From: Tieghemiomyces parasiticus
Taxonomy: Eukaryota > Kickxellomycota > Dimargaritomycetes > Dimargaritales > Dimargaritaceae
Length of the DNA: 54,771 nucleotides
Reading direction: 5' to 3'
Assembly: GCA_027575765.1 (NCBI GenBank)
Contig: JANBPT010000219.1
Span: 1-54,771 of the forward strand
The translations under genes were made by a program, and so were the position numbers. Positions 42,777 to 54,771 of this stretch are shown here, piece after piece (position 1 is the first letter of the stretch; each line of letters opens with the position of its first letter). The notes below the pieces were generated by a model. The model saw only the letters and a list, made by a program, of their open reading frames with translations, was not told the origin of the DNA and did not search any database.

Positions 42777-45700
42777 TTAGAGCTTCACCACCAGGCGCTG
42801 CTGTGGGAACTTGCGCCGCATCCACTCGCGGACGGGACCGAGCACAATGAACTTCTCCCACACCAAGGCGGTAACGATGTTGGCCATACTATACCCCCAA
42901 AGTACCCAGCGGGCATGGCGCGGGAATACATTGTGTCCCTGGTTGACATTATACGTCTCGATGTGGACGGAGGGCGGGGTGTATCCGAGCTCGCGCAGCA
43001 CATTAGGGTTGCCGCAGTTGAGTCTAAAGAAGCACCCCAGGATATTGGGATCGGCCAGGTGGATAAAACTCATCGCGGCGATGAACCCGGCCCACACGGT
43101 GACGAGGGCATAGTTGCGCCACCAGGAACGACGGTAGAGGAATCCGAAATTGTAAATGGCTCCGTTATTGATGAACTGGTACATGGTCAAGAAGGCCAGG
43201 TACGCACTCTCGTAGTTGTCACCTAGGAGCCACCATTTGGAAATATCCACGCCGCGGGCGTCAAACTCGTGGCAGCGGAACCAAGGTTGGGCGTAGAGCC
43301 AAACGTAGCCACCGATCAGATAGATCCAGTTGATGAGGACCACACCAACCGTGGAGCTGAGGGTCTCAGGTCCCAGGAGTCGGGCCGTGGGTCGGCGCGG
43401 GGCCAGGCGTGGAGCCGCAGTACTGAGCGAGATGCAGGCCGTCATGCCCATGGTGATCACGGCGTCCACGACGATCCAGAGGGACTGGGCGATCGACCCT
43501 TGGAAATAGAAAAAGTTGGTCTTCATCATCGCCATGGTCTGTCCGTACAGGATTAGGTACTTGTACCCGGCGAACGAGGAGGCCAGGGCCGCACGGCCTT
43601 CGCGTATCAGTTCGACACACGACTGGATCGACCGGATGCTGGTACTGAACGGAGACACGATGGACGCCTCGGCTTCACTGAGGGCAATTCCCACGTGGGC
43701 CGCACGCAAGGCTCCGCAATCATTACCACCGTCGCCACACATGGCGGTGATGCCACGTTCCATGTGGAGTTGCACGCAGGTCACCTTGTCGGTCGGCGTC
43801 ATACGCGCAAACACACGGATGTTGAGGAGGTACTCGCGGATCACGTCGCGGTTGACGAGTTCGTTAAAGGCCTTGCCTGTGACGGCGAGTTCGAGACCGC
43901 CGCCGTCGCTCAAGCCCTTGGTGGTGGTGGCGGCGGCGGCACGGAGGAGGGCCCCGTGTAGGTCGGGTTCCTCCTCGTCAGTATCCACGTCACGCCAGGT
44001 GAGGGTCCCATCCTTGGTCACATCGCCGAGTAGCATGCGGTCGTTCGGGGAACACAGGCCGCAGGCGCGGCCAATGAAGGCGCCCGTCAGGGCCGTGTCG
44101 CCCGTAATCATGACGGTGCGGGTGGTCCCAGCCTTGAGCTCGGCGATGGCGTCGGCAGTGTCTAATTTCAGTGTGTTCTTGAATAGGACCAGGCCAATGA
44201 GGGCTGCGTCACATTCTAGGTCGTCACGAGTCCAGTCGGCGAGCGTGGTCGGGTCAACGGCTCCCAGGTCCCGGTGGGCGACGGCCAGCACGTAGCAGCC
44301 CTCACGCGCCAATTGGTTGGTGATGGCGTTGAAATCACCCGGTACGCTCTCGGGCCGCGCCGTCTCCCGTAGCCGTTCGAAAGACCCCTTGACGAAGACA
44401 TGGACGTGGTTATCGGTCGGGTCCAAGATCGCCACGGACATGGAAGCCCGGGCGTGCATAAACTCGAACCGCTTCACCACGTGGATACGCTCCCCGTCAG
44501 AATGTAGCGTGTCCAAGTAGTCTAACGAATCGGGCGGGCAGAGGTCCCACCCGGCGTGCTTAAACATTTCAATATCGACCGGGTTACCGATCAACCGTTC
44601 GTTGAGCTGCAAGAGTGGGAAAGTGGAAAGGTTCGGGGTTGGTTGGTGGGTGGATAGGAAGGCAATCAACAAACCAAAGTTAACAAAGAGCCTGGGTACG
44701 GTCTATTAACCGTGACAATTGGTCGGCCGAGACCACGCGGGTTCGTCATTCTGGTCGCCGAGCTCACCATACTTACCTTGGTCACGGCGTGACAGGAGGC
44801 AGTGGCCAGTCCTAACAGGCGTGGTATGGCCTTGATGTCCATATTTCGCTCGCCGAACCCGAGTCCGCCATTCTCGGCAGCCACGCCCTTTGTCTCTTCC
44901 ACCACGGGCACACACCCGTAAAAATCTAGGCCCTCCTTGGTCAGCGTCCCCGTCTTATCGAAACAGAAAATCTGTACCTTGCCGGCCATCATAACGCGAG
45001 GCAAATCCACACAGAAAATCTTTTTGCGGCGCAGGCGGTTCGAAGCAACGGATTGGCCGGCCACGAGGGCGGCAGGCAGGATGGGCGAGATGATCTGGGC
45101 CAGACAAAACATGCCGGTGAACCAGGACGTGTTGAGGTCCTGGCGCTGCAGGATGATCCCCAGGCCGAACATGGCGACGCCTTCGAGGGCCAGGATGCAC
45201 AGGACAAGTTTGAGCTGCTCGTCAAAGATGAAGGAGACTGGGTTGGGAAACAGAATTTTACGGACCAGTTGGCCCTTATCGGTGGCGGTACCGATTCGAC
45301 ACACCATGGCCGTAGGCGGGCCGGAAACGAGGGCCAAGGACGACTCAAAGTCCAAAGTTGGTAGGCCGTCCTCGTGGGTATTGGCGCCTAATGATTGGGC
45401 TTTGGCAGACCCCCGGTCCGTTGCGTCGCGGGTCCCGGCGGCCTCGGGTTCGGCCTGGGATATGGTTGTCCCGCCAAACAAGGCGCTGGGCTTCCCCGTG
45501 GTGGTAATGTCAAATTCGGCAGTATCAGGTCGCAACGGAAACTTGCGAATCGGAAGGGGTTCGCCCGTCAGGGAACTCTCATCGGCCACCACATTACCCG
45601 TGAGGATGACCGAGTCGCAAGGGACGATCTGGTCCGTCTCCACTTGATACACATCACCGGGGACCAAGTGGGCGGTACTCAGCGTCGTCCAGTCTCCATC

Positions 45701-48633
45701 CCGTAGCACCTGACACGTGTCTTCATGCTCAGCCATCCGCTTGAGACGGCTTTCCGAGTTGCGCCGGATAAACACCTTGACCAAGGCTGAGATGATCACG
45801 ACACCGGTGTCCACCAACCCACTTGAGTCGGAGAGAAGGGGCGGGGGAGGGGATTGAGATCAATGGGACAGGACAAAGGTTGGAGGTGAGTTCCGAAGGT
45901 CAACCAGTCAAGTCGTCAAAATGGTCAGCCTTGACCGGAAGCACATGGTGAGTATTCGCGTATTCGTTGGGCAACACTTACATCTGGTAGTAGGAAAAGT
46001 AGTAAAACAGCCATAGGATCGTCAGCTGGTACAGGTAAAAGAACCCCGTAAACTCGCGAGCGATGGCAAAGGGCAGTGAGACCACATCGACGGAAATGAA
46101 GTTATCCCCCAGTAGCTCACGGCGGTAGTCGGCCTCCTCTCGGGTGAGGCCCTTCTGCTTGCTCAGAATCTGTTCAGCAGTCAGGCCAATGTTGAACTCG
46201 AAGGGCGCGAACGAGTTCCTGTCCGGATCGAATACGTAACGGGTGCACTGGTAGGTGAAATACATCCGACCGTGGTCGGTTTGATACACCGGTGACGTGG
46301 TGATATGCACGTGCCAACTGGATACGTGTTCAAGGGTCGGTACAGGAGGTGAGCAGGAGTCCGAGTGTGGGCAGTGAGGGGGGGGGGGACGATCAACCGG
46401 TGGTGCGATCGTAGTGAGAACCAAGAAGGGGGGGGCGAATACGAAGGTGGGAGTTGCACAAAAAACCCAATGATGGCCCGGGGAGGTGGTACAAGGATAC
46501 CATCGGCGGATAGAGGGGGGAGGTCAAGGGTAAGACAGGTAGAGGTGGAGTTAGTGATGGTCAGAATGGCAAGGTTGGAGAGACCGGACACATCAGTAGA
46601 TCAGCCTTGTAAGAGGCAACTGACGTCATTAGGCAGTGTCCTGAGGAGTTTTTGGCCGTCAACGGCCACCATCGGAGGTCACCTGGTAACACATGCGCAT
46701 GCTCCGGATCCACCTGACAGCGGGCGACAGTTGAGAAGGGGGCGGTTGTGGCGGACCATCGCCGATCTTAATACAGCACGCCTTACCGGCCCGAATATCG
46801 TATTAGATGAGGGGGGCGCGCTTTGCTCCGTGGGAATCCCGGCCCGCCCCCCCCCGCTCCAAGGCTCGCCGCGACCCCTCATTCATTCGGTCGCCGCCGT
46901 TCGGCAGTTACCAGTTAACCTCATAGCAGCTCGTCACTATTCGTCACTTACCCAAGACGGCGGCGCATCAAGTTCTCGTAGTGACGGATGCGCTGAAGCA
47001 CGCGGCTGCTGTCGTCGAGCAAGATCAGTGGCTCAATCTCCTGCTCAATCTGGACATACTGGCAGACGCCGGGGTCCACGCGCAGACGAAAAAAGTTGCG
47101 GAGTCGGCCCTTAACGACATTCAGGCCCAAGAACCAGGCGGTCATAAAGTACCAGACCACGATAAATAACTGGGCGGATAACCCCGAGTTACCATGGGAC
47201 AGGGTGAAGGGCTTGTCTGGATAAACGACAGTGGGAAACAGTGGCGAGGAAAGTATTGAGGGGTGAAGTAGATCATAAGTAAACGAGGTGAATAGCCTGC
47301 CCGATTGCATGTCGTAGTATAGGGGCTGGTAGGGCCCTCCATGCGCACACAGACTCGCATTCTATACAAGGCCACTCACTTTGAAAATCGCCGTAGTAGT
47401 CGGCCGTGATGATAGCCAGGGCTACCAGCCATGCTACACTGAGCACGACCAGGGAAGCGGCCGCTAGGGTCCCCATCCAGTTGCTGCGGTACCCGGCAAG
47501 ACTCTGGAAGGGCGCGCCGTTCTCGGTACTGGTTAACGAGGCGTCCGAATCGAGGGGATCCTTTTTTCCCGAAGATTCCTGAGAGGCCCGAGTGGGCGGT
47601 ACACCGATCAATTGCGAGCCAGCCCGCTCGTTCAGTCGCTTGTACAGCCACCAGGAACCGAGCAACAGGGCCTCGGCTGTGATGGCCGCCCAGATGGCTA
47701 GCCAGATGGGTTCGCTAAAGGTGAAGTGGCGGCCGTGCTGGTCGCTCGGACAGTCCAGCCACATCGGGCCCGTGGGGCGCTCGCCGTACGTGATGAATTC
47801 TTTGGTCGTGGCGATTCCGAGGGCCTCGCCACACGTGGCCTGGGTCTGCGCCGTCTTATTCTCGGGGTGATAATAGGGTACATCGACGGTTGGTGGTTTG
47901 AGACAGGGGAGGGGGTCGTTGCCCGCCGGGTACCGCGCCTCGCCGCAGAGACAGGGGTTCTCGGCCGTTTTGGAACATTTGGTGGCACAGGCACCGTCCG
48001 GACAGTACTGCAGACCCACGGGGCAGTCGGGCCGTAGGGCGGTCGGGCAGTCGTTCAAGTCGGCGACGCACACCAGGGGGCAGTCAACGTTGCGCCGCGG
48101 ATAGAGTGGACAGACGTTTCCGTTGACGTCAAGGTTGTTGGCTGTGGAGCATGCAAGGGTGAGCCAGAGTGAGGGAGGGGTGCGTGCGCCGCATGCCAGC
48201 GGGTAGTGGGAGAGGAGGGATTGTGGATGCATGAGAAGGGTGGCAAATAACAATGGTTGGGTTGGAGCGCGAGCGGGAGTTGGAGACAAACGAGGGCGTA
48301 GGGTGGCGTGAATACCCGGACCCTCGCCCATTGTGCTGCGGTGCAGCTGTCGAGTCAATGTATGGATGCAGGTCAAACGGGGCCAGACGTTCGACCTTTA
48401 CAGCCGAGTCCAGTACCGACATGCACATGTGGGCCACCCAGAACACGTGGGTGAGACCCTGGCTCGCCTACTCCGACAGCTGCCAGCGTCAATCATTGCG
48501 GCCAGTCAGGCAGCTATGGAGGACGGGTGGACGCAGCCTGAGTATGATACTTACGCGTATGGAAAAGTGGAATGCCATGTACGACGCTCGCCAGGCCGAC
48601 GGCCAGCAGGATAAATGGGAGACGGCGGCCCAT
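42777..48633 (-). CDS. P5-type (P5B-like) cation/polyamine-transporting ATPase
   Basis: P5B ATPases (yeast Ypk9, human ATP13A2) act in endolysosomal membranes and export polyamines. Six minus-strand exons, 48633-48555, 48141-47380, about 47336-46952, 46317-45982, 45821-44777 and 44606-42777, give about 1478 residues. A signal peptide (MGRRLPFILLAVGLASVVHG) precedes a Cys-rich region with some 13 Cys, then two membrane segments. The actuator loop has DESSLTGEP, the phosphorylation site DKTGTLTKEGLD is near residue 809, and the hinge reads MCGDGGNDCGALRAAHVGIA followed by LSEAEAS, typical of P5. The TM4 motif is SPILPA instead of PPALPA. The exon 2/3 junction is uncertain: it needs a 43-base intron (47379-47337) or a frameshift. 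Other junctions are phase-perfect. Confidence 0.88.
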
Positions 48634-50910
48634 GGTGCTACACAGGGTGGCGGGAGGTAGCAGGCCGAAGGGGGGTCCTAAAGTAGAAGAGAGGTAGCGG
48701 CAGAAGGGGGGGAAGACGGGCCGGAACGGCGCTAAAGAGCGAGGAAATGATAATCGGGTACAAGCAAGGTGTCGTAAGAAGCGGGGAAATGTGTAAGGTA
48801 GTCGGGCCTGTGGTTGATGTGGCTGATAGCACGGAGGGGGGGTATTAGCCCGAGAGACGATGGGCTGAAGCGGATAGCGGCAGCTGAAATAGGCTAGGCA
48901 AGTCTAAAGTCCGCGGGGCGAGTATGCAAGGGGAGGGGGGAAGTTGCGTGGCGAAACGAACTGGGGCTAGTGGCGGTCGATGGCTCGGTTGGCCGCCCTG
49001 GGCATTAACGGACTTTTCGGATAGAGCGGTCTAGAGAGAAGCAATCATTAGTGTAGAAGGTAGAGGGTTTTGTGCAAGAAGCCCCGGTACAGACGGACAG
49101 GGCGCAGAGGGTTTAAAATCGCCGGGATTGGATCGGGAGCGGAGAAGAAGCAGTGGCCGGGGACCATAGGGCCGATCGGGCGTACTAGCGTGGGGGAAGG
49201 TTTGGCGGTCAGAACGGGACGCGGGTAATGGTCTGACTCCGGAAGGGGTCGTAACTTAGGAGCCGGCGTTAGTAGGCTGGGAGTAATTGGCAATCGGCCG
49301 GTCCAACTGGCTGAAGGGCGGTGGGGTACGTTGGGAGCTGTAGCCAAGTGGGAGAAACTCGGCGGAGTTGAGGCGTTCCCCCGTTATTAATACCGCAAGA
49401 GCTGCGAATCTTAGGGGACGGGACGAGACCCGGAGCAGGTTTCGAACGAATTGGGGAGGCGGAAGCTGGCAGGTAAGATCAAGGGGCCAGAACAGCGGGG
49501 GGAAGACCGCGGGCAGAGTGACTTAAAAACCTAGGGGCTGGACCCTGACCCACTCCTTTTTATACCGCCCGCTGGTAAGTGGGGGGGGCGCTTGAAAGTG
49601 GCGAGAAAGAAAGGGTAGGCTGAGCATGAAGGCATTATAGCGGAGGAGGTACAAACCCGTAAGGGGCTGGGCACGGTGTGAGGATGTTCGATGGGCCAAC
49701 GGCGCCCGGTGGCCCAAGGCGTGTGTGTGTGCGACCAGTGGGGAGGGTGGACCGCAGAAGAGGAGGGAGCCCCCCCCCCCATTTCCCTTGGCGGGCCACC
49801 TCGCTCCTCCCCCCCCCCTCCGAGTCGTTTCTCGGCTATCTCTATATACTTGGAGCGTCCTCTAGGCTCTATCTCTTGCCAGCTGCGTCACTGCTGTGTC
49901 GATGGAGCCGAGTGGAGGCGGCAGCTCCCGGTCGTAGGGTCCAGGCAAAACATATCTACCTCCCCCCAGCCACCCCGGCCTCCTTCCTAACTGGCTCGTT
50001 TCCCCCATTACCGCCCGCGGTCTGTGCCACCGTCGGCGAGAGTTACAGCTGGATGCTGGGTAGCAACGCAGTCTTCCGTATAGAATGGACGCAGCAAGGG
50101 ATCGTGTTCAGAGGTGTCGTAGGAAGCCAGCATACTCTGGAGCCACCGCTCCCCTGCCCGACGGGACAGGGCAGGGTGGTTACGGCGCGTCTTCTACATG
50201 GACCCTAGTGGGGGTGAGTGTAGTAGTAGTAGTTGTTTTGATCCAGAGTGGTTCACGGCGGTTCTTAATAGTATTGGGCACAAAGACTGCAGGGCAGTAG
50301 AAACCCCTTAGCCATGGAACCAGACTGTACCAGGCTGTGCCAACGGCCGAGTCCCAGCAGAGCACGTTGTATGCATCGAAGTCGATCTGACTGAATGCGC
50401 CAGGGCGGTGACGGCCCTAGGCGCTCCGGCTGGTGGTTTATTGACCGCTGATTCCCCCCCCCAGCAGATAGGCGCCGGCCGAGCCTTCTATACCACGGTG
50501 GCGCCACGAGCTAAGGGTGCTGTCAAGCAGCTGCGTGGTTGCAGCCGAGTGCTCTTTGTTTCTGGAAGAGGAATGAGGGGGTTAGGCGTGGCACTGTAGC
50601 GCTTACATGGCGTGCACCACCCGTGTTTATATCAGTCCCCCTACCCTTCTCTCTTTTCATCTTATCTATTTTTCCGGTACCTCCTGGTCAGTAGCTTGTC
50701 CGTTGTGCGCCGGCGGTCAGCTGGCCTTAACCATCCGCCCTAATTAATTTCCACCTTATTAGGGTGGGGGACGGTGGTCGCTGTCATGTACACTCCCTCT
50801 CCCACACACCATTCGGTTCCACCATCCACTACCGTGTGTCATCCTGTTGGGCAGCGGAGACATACATGTTTATCAATGCTCATTAAAAGAAGGCCGGTCG
50901 AGCGCCGCAA
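48634..50910. other. Long intergenic region, G/C-homopolymer rich
   Basis: I see no supported gene in these 2.3 kb upstream of the P5-type ATPase and downstream of YAE1. Plus-strand frames around 49.7-50.2 kb are open for up to 176 codons but show only Pro/Arg-rich low-complexity sequence. C- and G-runs occur near 49772, 49810 and 50455. Confidence 0.5.
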
Positions 50911-51709
50911 CTAGATTGGCACTGGGCCCTCGCTCGGCCTTTGCACTGACGCCGCGTCTTGATCAAACACCTCGGCGGCGGCCTCGCATACCGGCCCTAG
51001 CTGGTCTCGCTGGATGGCTGTCATGCCGGCTAACAGCTGCTCACACCGGTCCGCCGGTGACACCATTTCCCGTGGCGACGGGTGTGCGTTGTCTTCCACC
51101 AGTAAGTCGCCTATCGTCGCCATGCCAGATTCGGCCGGTGGAGGGGGCCCGGTGAGGGCTTCAATGTCGCCGCGGAAGTGCTCCCAGGGAAAGAGCTGGT
51201 CGAAGTTAATATTGGTTAGCCTGGCCATTACACTCTCTGCCGCATTACCGGCGGGCGCGACCGGTGCTTGAGACTGCCTTGTTAAAGCAGCGTGGGCCTG
51301 GGTGGTGCTCAACCCGCCCTCCAAGATCCCAAGAGCCATACCGGCTTGCAACCCCTCGCGGAAGCCCTTGTCAAAGCCGGCTTGAATATGGGCTTCGCGG
51401 CTCTCGGCGATACCTTCCCGGTAGCCGGCCTGGCGGTTTGGAGGTAGGAAAGCGTCGAGTGGGTCGACGTAGGACGCATAGACGGCGTAGAGTTAGAAGT
51501 TGTCGCTAGGCGTAACAGGTCGGGGCATAATATGGCTGACGGGATAAGGATGTTGGCTAGAGTTTTCCCCCTCCCCCTCCGCCTCTTCCTTCACCTACCG
51601 TGCCGTGGATTCCATGAAGCCTGTTCCAGTCACGTTCCGCTATAGCGCGATCATAGCCGTGGTCGTCCCCTATGGATTCCGACCCCCAGACGTCGTCCGA
51701 ATCAGACAT
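50911..51709 (-). CDS. YAE1: Yae1-domain protein, cytosolic Fe-S assembly adaptor
   Basis: Yae1 works with Lto1 to bring the ABC protein Rli1/ABCE1 to the cytosolic iron-sulfur targeting complex. Two minus-strand exons, 51709-51599 and 51429-50911, join in phase 0 to 209 residues; the intron has GTAGGT, a CTAAC branch-like motif and CAG. Exon 1 encodes an acidic start with a DVWGSES motif as in Yae1. Exon 2 opens with the deca-GX3 signature: after GYREGIAESREAH, glycines repeat every fourth residue in AGFDKGFREGLQAGMALG. The rest is less conserved and ends in an Ala/Pro-rich tail. The Yae1-type N-terminal acidic motif favours Yae1 over its smaller partner Lto1. Confidence 0.8.
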
Positions 51710-52441
51710 GGTGCGGTACAGGGCTAATTTGGGATCCGTGGGTGCTGGACAGCGTCGGTGATTCCGAAGTGAGTTGATTGAAAGCTACGTCTGGTACTGT
51801 TGGCCGTAAAGTGGTTCGCCCTTCAACCCACGCGCGGTGGTCGGTGCCATCCTCTCCATGAGCACTGGGAGTTGGCTTCAAAGACCATTGCAGGCTGTAC
51901 CCACTAGCCGATTTCGTTAGGGCTTGACCCAGGACAGGTGGGCCCCCTGGGTAGCGACTTACAAAAAAAGTACCCACGGGTGGCTAAAAACCACTGTTAT
52001 TATGGAATAGCTCGAAACCCCCACCTCCCCTTAAGCCGCTTGGACACAATCAGGACTGTGTTTACGGTTAGGCTACCGAACAGAGCTCTGACTTCGTATC
52101 CCTGCCGTCTATCAAATGGACCCCCTCAACGTGGGGTGGGCTGAAGAACTCGCTAGGTCGCTCCCCGTTCTTCATAGTGGAGGGGGGGGGGGGGGGGGGT
52201 GACAGTAACGCGGTGCTGCCATATTGGCATCAATGTGCTACCACCCCTCTCTACTACATTGAAATCCCACACGCTACCTTACCCATCGCATTCGCTTATC
52301 AGGCCCGTGTCCATACTGTGCGACCGTCATTTGCGTCTCCTTCCCTGGTCAATCCTTCACATTACTAGTCATCTACCCCGCCAGCGGTTCTTTCATTCCC
52401 TCTCAGCCTATACCCGACACGAACCGAAACCCGCCGCTACC
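51710..52441. other. Divergent promoter region between YAE1 and MO25 genes
   Basis: These 732 bases separate two outward-facing starts and carry no gene I trust. An 18-base G homopolymer (52182-52199) stands about 240 bases before the MO25 ATG. Confidence 0.5.
52182..52199 (+). repeat. G18 homopolymer
   Basis: Eighteen consecutive G's on the plus strand form the longest homopolymer in the window. Its length in the assembly may be inaccurate, and G-quadruplex formation in the promoter is possible. Confidence 0.8.
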
Positions 52442-54771
52442 ATGAACTTTCTGTTTAAGAGCAAGCACAAGAATCCGCATGACCTGGTCAAGATCGTGCG
52501 GGAGGCCTTACTTAAGCTCAACGGAGCGGACACTCGCAAGGTACGCGCGCGCGACAGTAGAAGAGGAGGAGGAGGAGGAGGAGGGAACTCCCGCCAGCTT
52601 CACCCTCCAAGTGCCGGCACACCCCTTGTTTGCTGATTTGATTTTTATTGAGACAACCTTCGTATTGCCCACAAGCCACTAAGGTTATAGAGCTTGACTG
52701 GGCGGCGAAGGCGGAAGTTGAAGCAGAGTAGCGGTGGGCTGTCCGTCCGCGTTGTTACGTACCGCTTGACCTCCCCCGCTGTGGTGCCTATACGTGGACC
52801 GCTTCCCATCTGTCCACCTTCCCTTCCTGTGGCCGGCGCACCACTGGTTGGCTCGACAAGAGACATCCTGCTGAACCGCCGGTGGTACACCTCGTGGGGC
52901 GTCCCTTTCTATACCATGTGAGACCCACCATGTAGTGCCGGCAATGCCATAACTCGTTTATTCTGACCGGAGGGCTGCCGGCAAGCGATGGGGTGTGTGT
53001 GTAACCGAGGTGCTGCGCAGCGATAGCGGAAAAGCGGTGGGTGCGGGTTGATTTTTAAACTCCGCCCCTTTCATTTCCAATCCCCCTACGATCGGAAGAT
53101 CGAACCTGCCGACCCCGCCCAGCGTCACTATATTGCCTAGGTCTAACTCTGTACCACTGCTTTCTCAATGACAATTTTTTCCGGCCGTTCCCGTGGCCAT
53201 GGCCGCCCTTTACCACTCGCCGATGAACACGTGTCCCATAGGCCAATGAGGAAGTCTCAAAGAGTCTGGCCAGCATGCGTGTCATTCTCAGTGGGGACGG
53301 AGGTGAGTACGGGTACGAATGTCGTAGCTTCGGATACGTCGACCACTCCGCCGTGAACAGTGGGAACGGGTCGTTGTTCGATATTGAAAAGCAGCGGAGA
53401 AAAATTACTTACAGTGCCCAACTGCCTCTCTGGCCCACGCCTGTCCTCATACTTACGCACCAGAACACGAGGCCTCTCCGGAGCAGGTTGCTCAGCTCTC
53501 GCAGGAAACCTACAAGAACGACATTCTGCCGTTGTTTGTGACACACCTCAGCAAAATGGAATTCGAGGTACGTCGTATGTCCTCGCCGCCTAACGGCCGT
53601 CTCCTGGTCTCTCACCCTTACATCTCTACTCACATCACCTCACCCACCGTGCTCGGTCCGGTGGGCCAGTGAAGCAATGCCGGGCGATGCAATAGACGGC
53701 TTGTTGGCTTGGCTCATCTCGTTGAGAGTACGCAGATGACCACGCCACCTCCGAATATGACCGGCCAGGTATACAGCGCCACTCCTGGCGTGCGTACTTG
53801 GCTCGTCATACATGGAAGACGTTCCTGACTTCACGGACAACTGCTATATTGGGCCTGGCAAGATCCGAGACACGAAAAGTTGCTAATACTTGGTACTCCT
53901 GCCCCCCCCTTCTCGCGGTCCCATGCAACGCCGGAAACCCTTCGGCTAATTTGACCCTTTGCTTCCGATCCTGGTTTTTCCTCATCCCTGTCACACCTGA
54001 GATGACTGTAGACCAAGAAGGATGCCGTCCACATTTTCAACAGTCTCCTTCGTCGTCAAATTGGCAGCCGGTGGCCGACTGTGGAGTACCTGTGTACGCA
54101 AGAGAAAATGCTCGGTAACCTCGTCCATGGGTAAGTGGTGCTTCGTCGATCGAACTAGGGATTATGTTTCGAAACCCGCCCCCCTCCGTTGGCAGTCGAT
54201 GGCGTCCCCACCCTAATCTGGCTGAGCTTCTCCCTTACCTCACCTACTCAGTCTACTAACCTGCCCCTGTTCGTCTCGCCCCCATCGAAACACTCCACCC
54301 ACCTCCTCTCTTGCACGTTAGCTACGAGAACCCTGACGTGGCGCTCAACTCGGGTATGATGCTCCGGGAGTGCCTCAAACATGAATCTCTCGCTCGCATC
54401 GTGCTCTACTCGCCACACTTTTACAAATTCTTCAACTATGTCGAATTCACGACCTTCGACGTATCCAGCGATGCCTTTGCCAGTTTCAAGGACCTTCTTA
54501 CGCGCCACAAACCTATGGTGGCCGAATTTCTCAAGCAAAACTACGACACGTTCTTTGACCACTATGACCGACTACTACGCTCCGACAACTATGTGACCAA
54601 ACGCCAGTCCCTGAAACTGCTGGGTGAACTACTACTTGACCGGACTAACTATCACACCATGACCCGATACATTACGTTCGAGGCCAACCTGAAATTGGTT
54701 ATGAACCTCCTCCGGGATAAGAGCAAGAACATCCAGTACGAGGCATTCCACGTCTTTAAGGTAAGCGTTGA
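52442..54771 (+). CDS. HYM1: MO25/Hym1-like scaffold protein, 3' end missing
   Basis: MO25 (CAB39) is an armadillo-like scaffold that activates STE20-family kinases; fungal Hym1 acts in the RAM/MOR morphogenesis pathway. Five exons are visible: 52442-52540, 53242-53302, 53464-53567, 54012-54130 and 54322-54760, all in phase. Exon 1 starts [19 protein letters not shown], like MO25 proteins. Exon 4 holds [20 protein letters not shown] and exon 5 holds [52 protein letters not shown] and [20 protein letters not shown]. The window ends just after the next GTAAGC donor, so roughly the last fifth is missing. Introns 1 (701 bases) and 3 (444) are unusually long here. Identity is firm. Confidence 0.95.
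52563..52584 (+). repeat. (GAG)n microsatellite in MO25 intron 1
   Basis: About seven GAG/GGA units lie close behind the exon 1 donor. They are intronic and have no apparent coding role. Confidence 0.7.

Noticed and set aside
49678..50208. 176-codon plus-strand open frame
   Set aside because: It has no credible start context, is Pro/Arg-rich from GC-biased DNA and shows no recognisable domain.
51430..51490. Extending YAE1 exon 2 upstream through protein-like sequence before 51429
   Set aside because: An in-frame TAA closes it, and a CTAAC plus CAG acceptor at 51430 joins exon 1 in phase to the conserved deca-GX3 motif.
1..54771. CRISPR arrays, rRNA genes, phage or integrated virus genes
   Set aside because: None were seen; gene structures with spliceosomal introns are eukaryotic throughout.

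Overview
This window looks like a piece of nuclear chromosome from a filamentous, probably early-diverging fungus. Genes are GC-rich, several are split by phase-consistent introns (mostly about 120-220 bases, GTAAGT-type donors), and the gene set is eukaryotic housekeeping: NOP14, cap-binding protein CBP80, coproporphyrinogen oxidase, IMP dehydrogenase, HSP104, CSN5, a P5-type ATPase, YAE1 and MO25/Hym1. A zoopagomycete (for example a dimargaritalean mycoparasite) would fit, but that is only an impression. I see no operons, tRNAs, rRNAs or CRISPR arrays.

Layout. 1-17.4 kb is a dense core block: a TRAP-alpha/SSR1-like translocon subunit (minus, running off the left edge), an Alba-domain RNA-binding protein, NOP14, CBP80, a gap with a decayed mariner transposase, HEM13 (minus) and a 1288-residue PPR protein. 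17.4-31.7 kb is looser and AT-richer. It holds a decayed gene and its intact paralogue (minus), the IMP dehydrogenase gene, two homologous secreted-protein genes (24.4-25.7 and 28.8-30.0 kb), and between them a membrane-protein frame broken by four stops. 32-54.8 kb is core again: HSP104, a large Sec39/NBAS-like helical protein, CSN5, a six-exon P5-type ATPase (minus), YAE1 (minus) and MO25 (running off the right edge).

The observation I rate highest is at the 3' end of HSP104. The stop is TGA followed by CTAG, a context known to allow translational readthrough. The same frame then stays open for 58 codons, encoding an acidic segment and a strongly basic, NLS/AT-hook-like tail before a TAA. 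This suggests a minor C-terminally extended, possibly nuclear, Hsp104. Other points worth checking are the two lineage-specific-looking secreted or small-protein families with a dying copy, an apparent mitochondrial presequence plus membrane anchor on coproporphyrinogen oxidase, and a P5-type ATPase with a signal peptide, a cysteine-rich lumenal domain and an unusual TM4 motif.

All exon joins below were made by hand from splice motifs, reading phase and remembered family similarity. No database search was possible.
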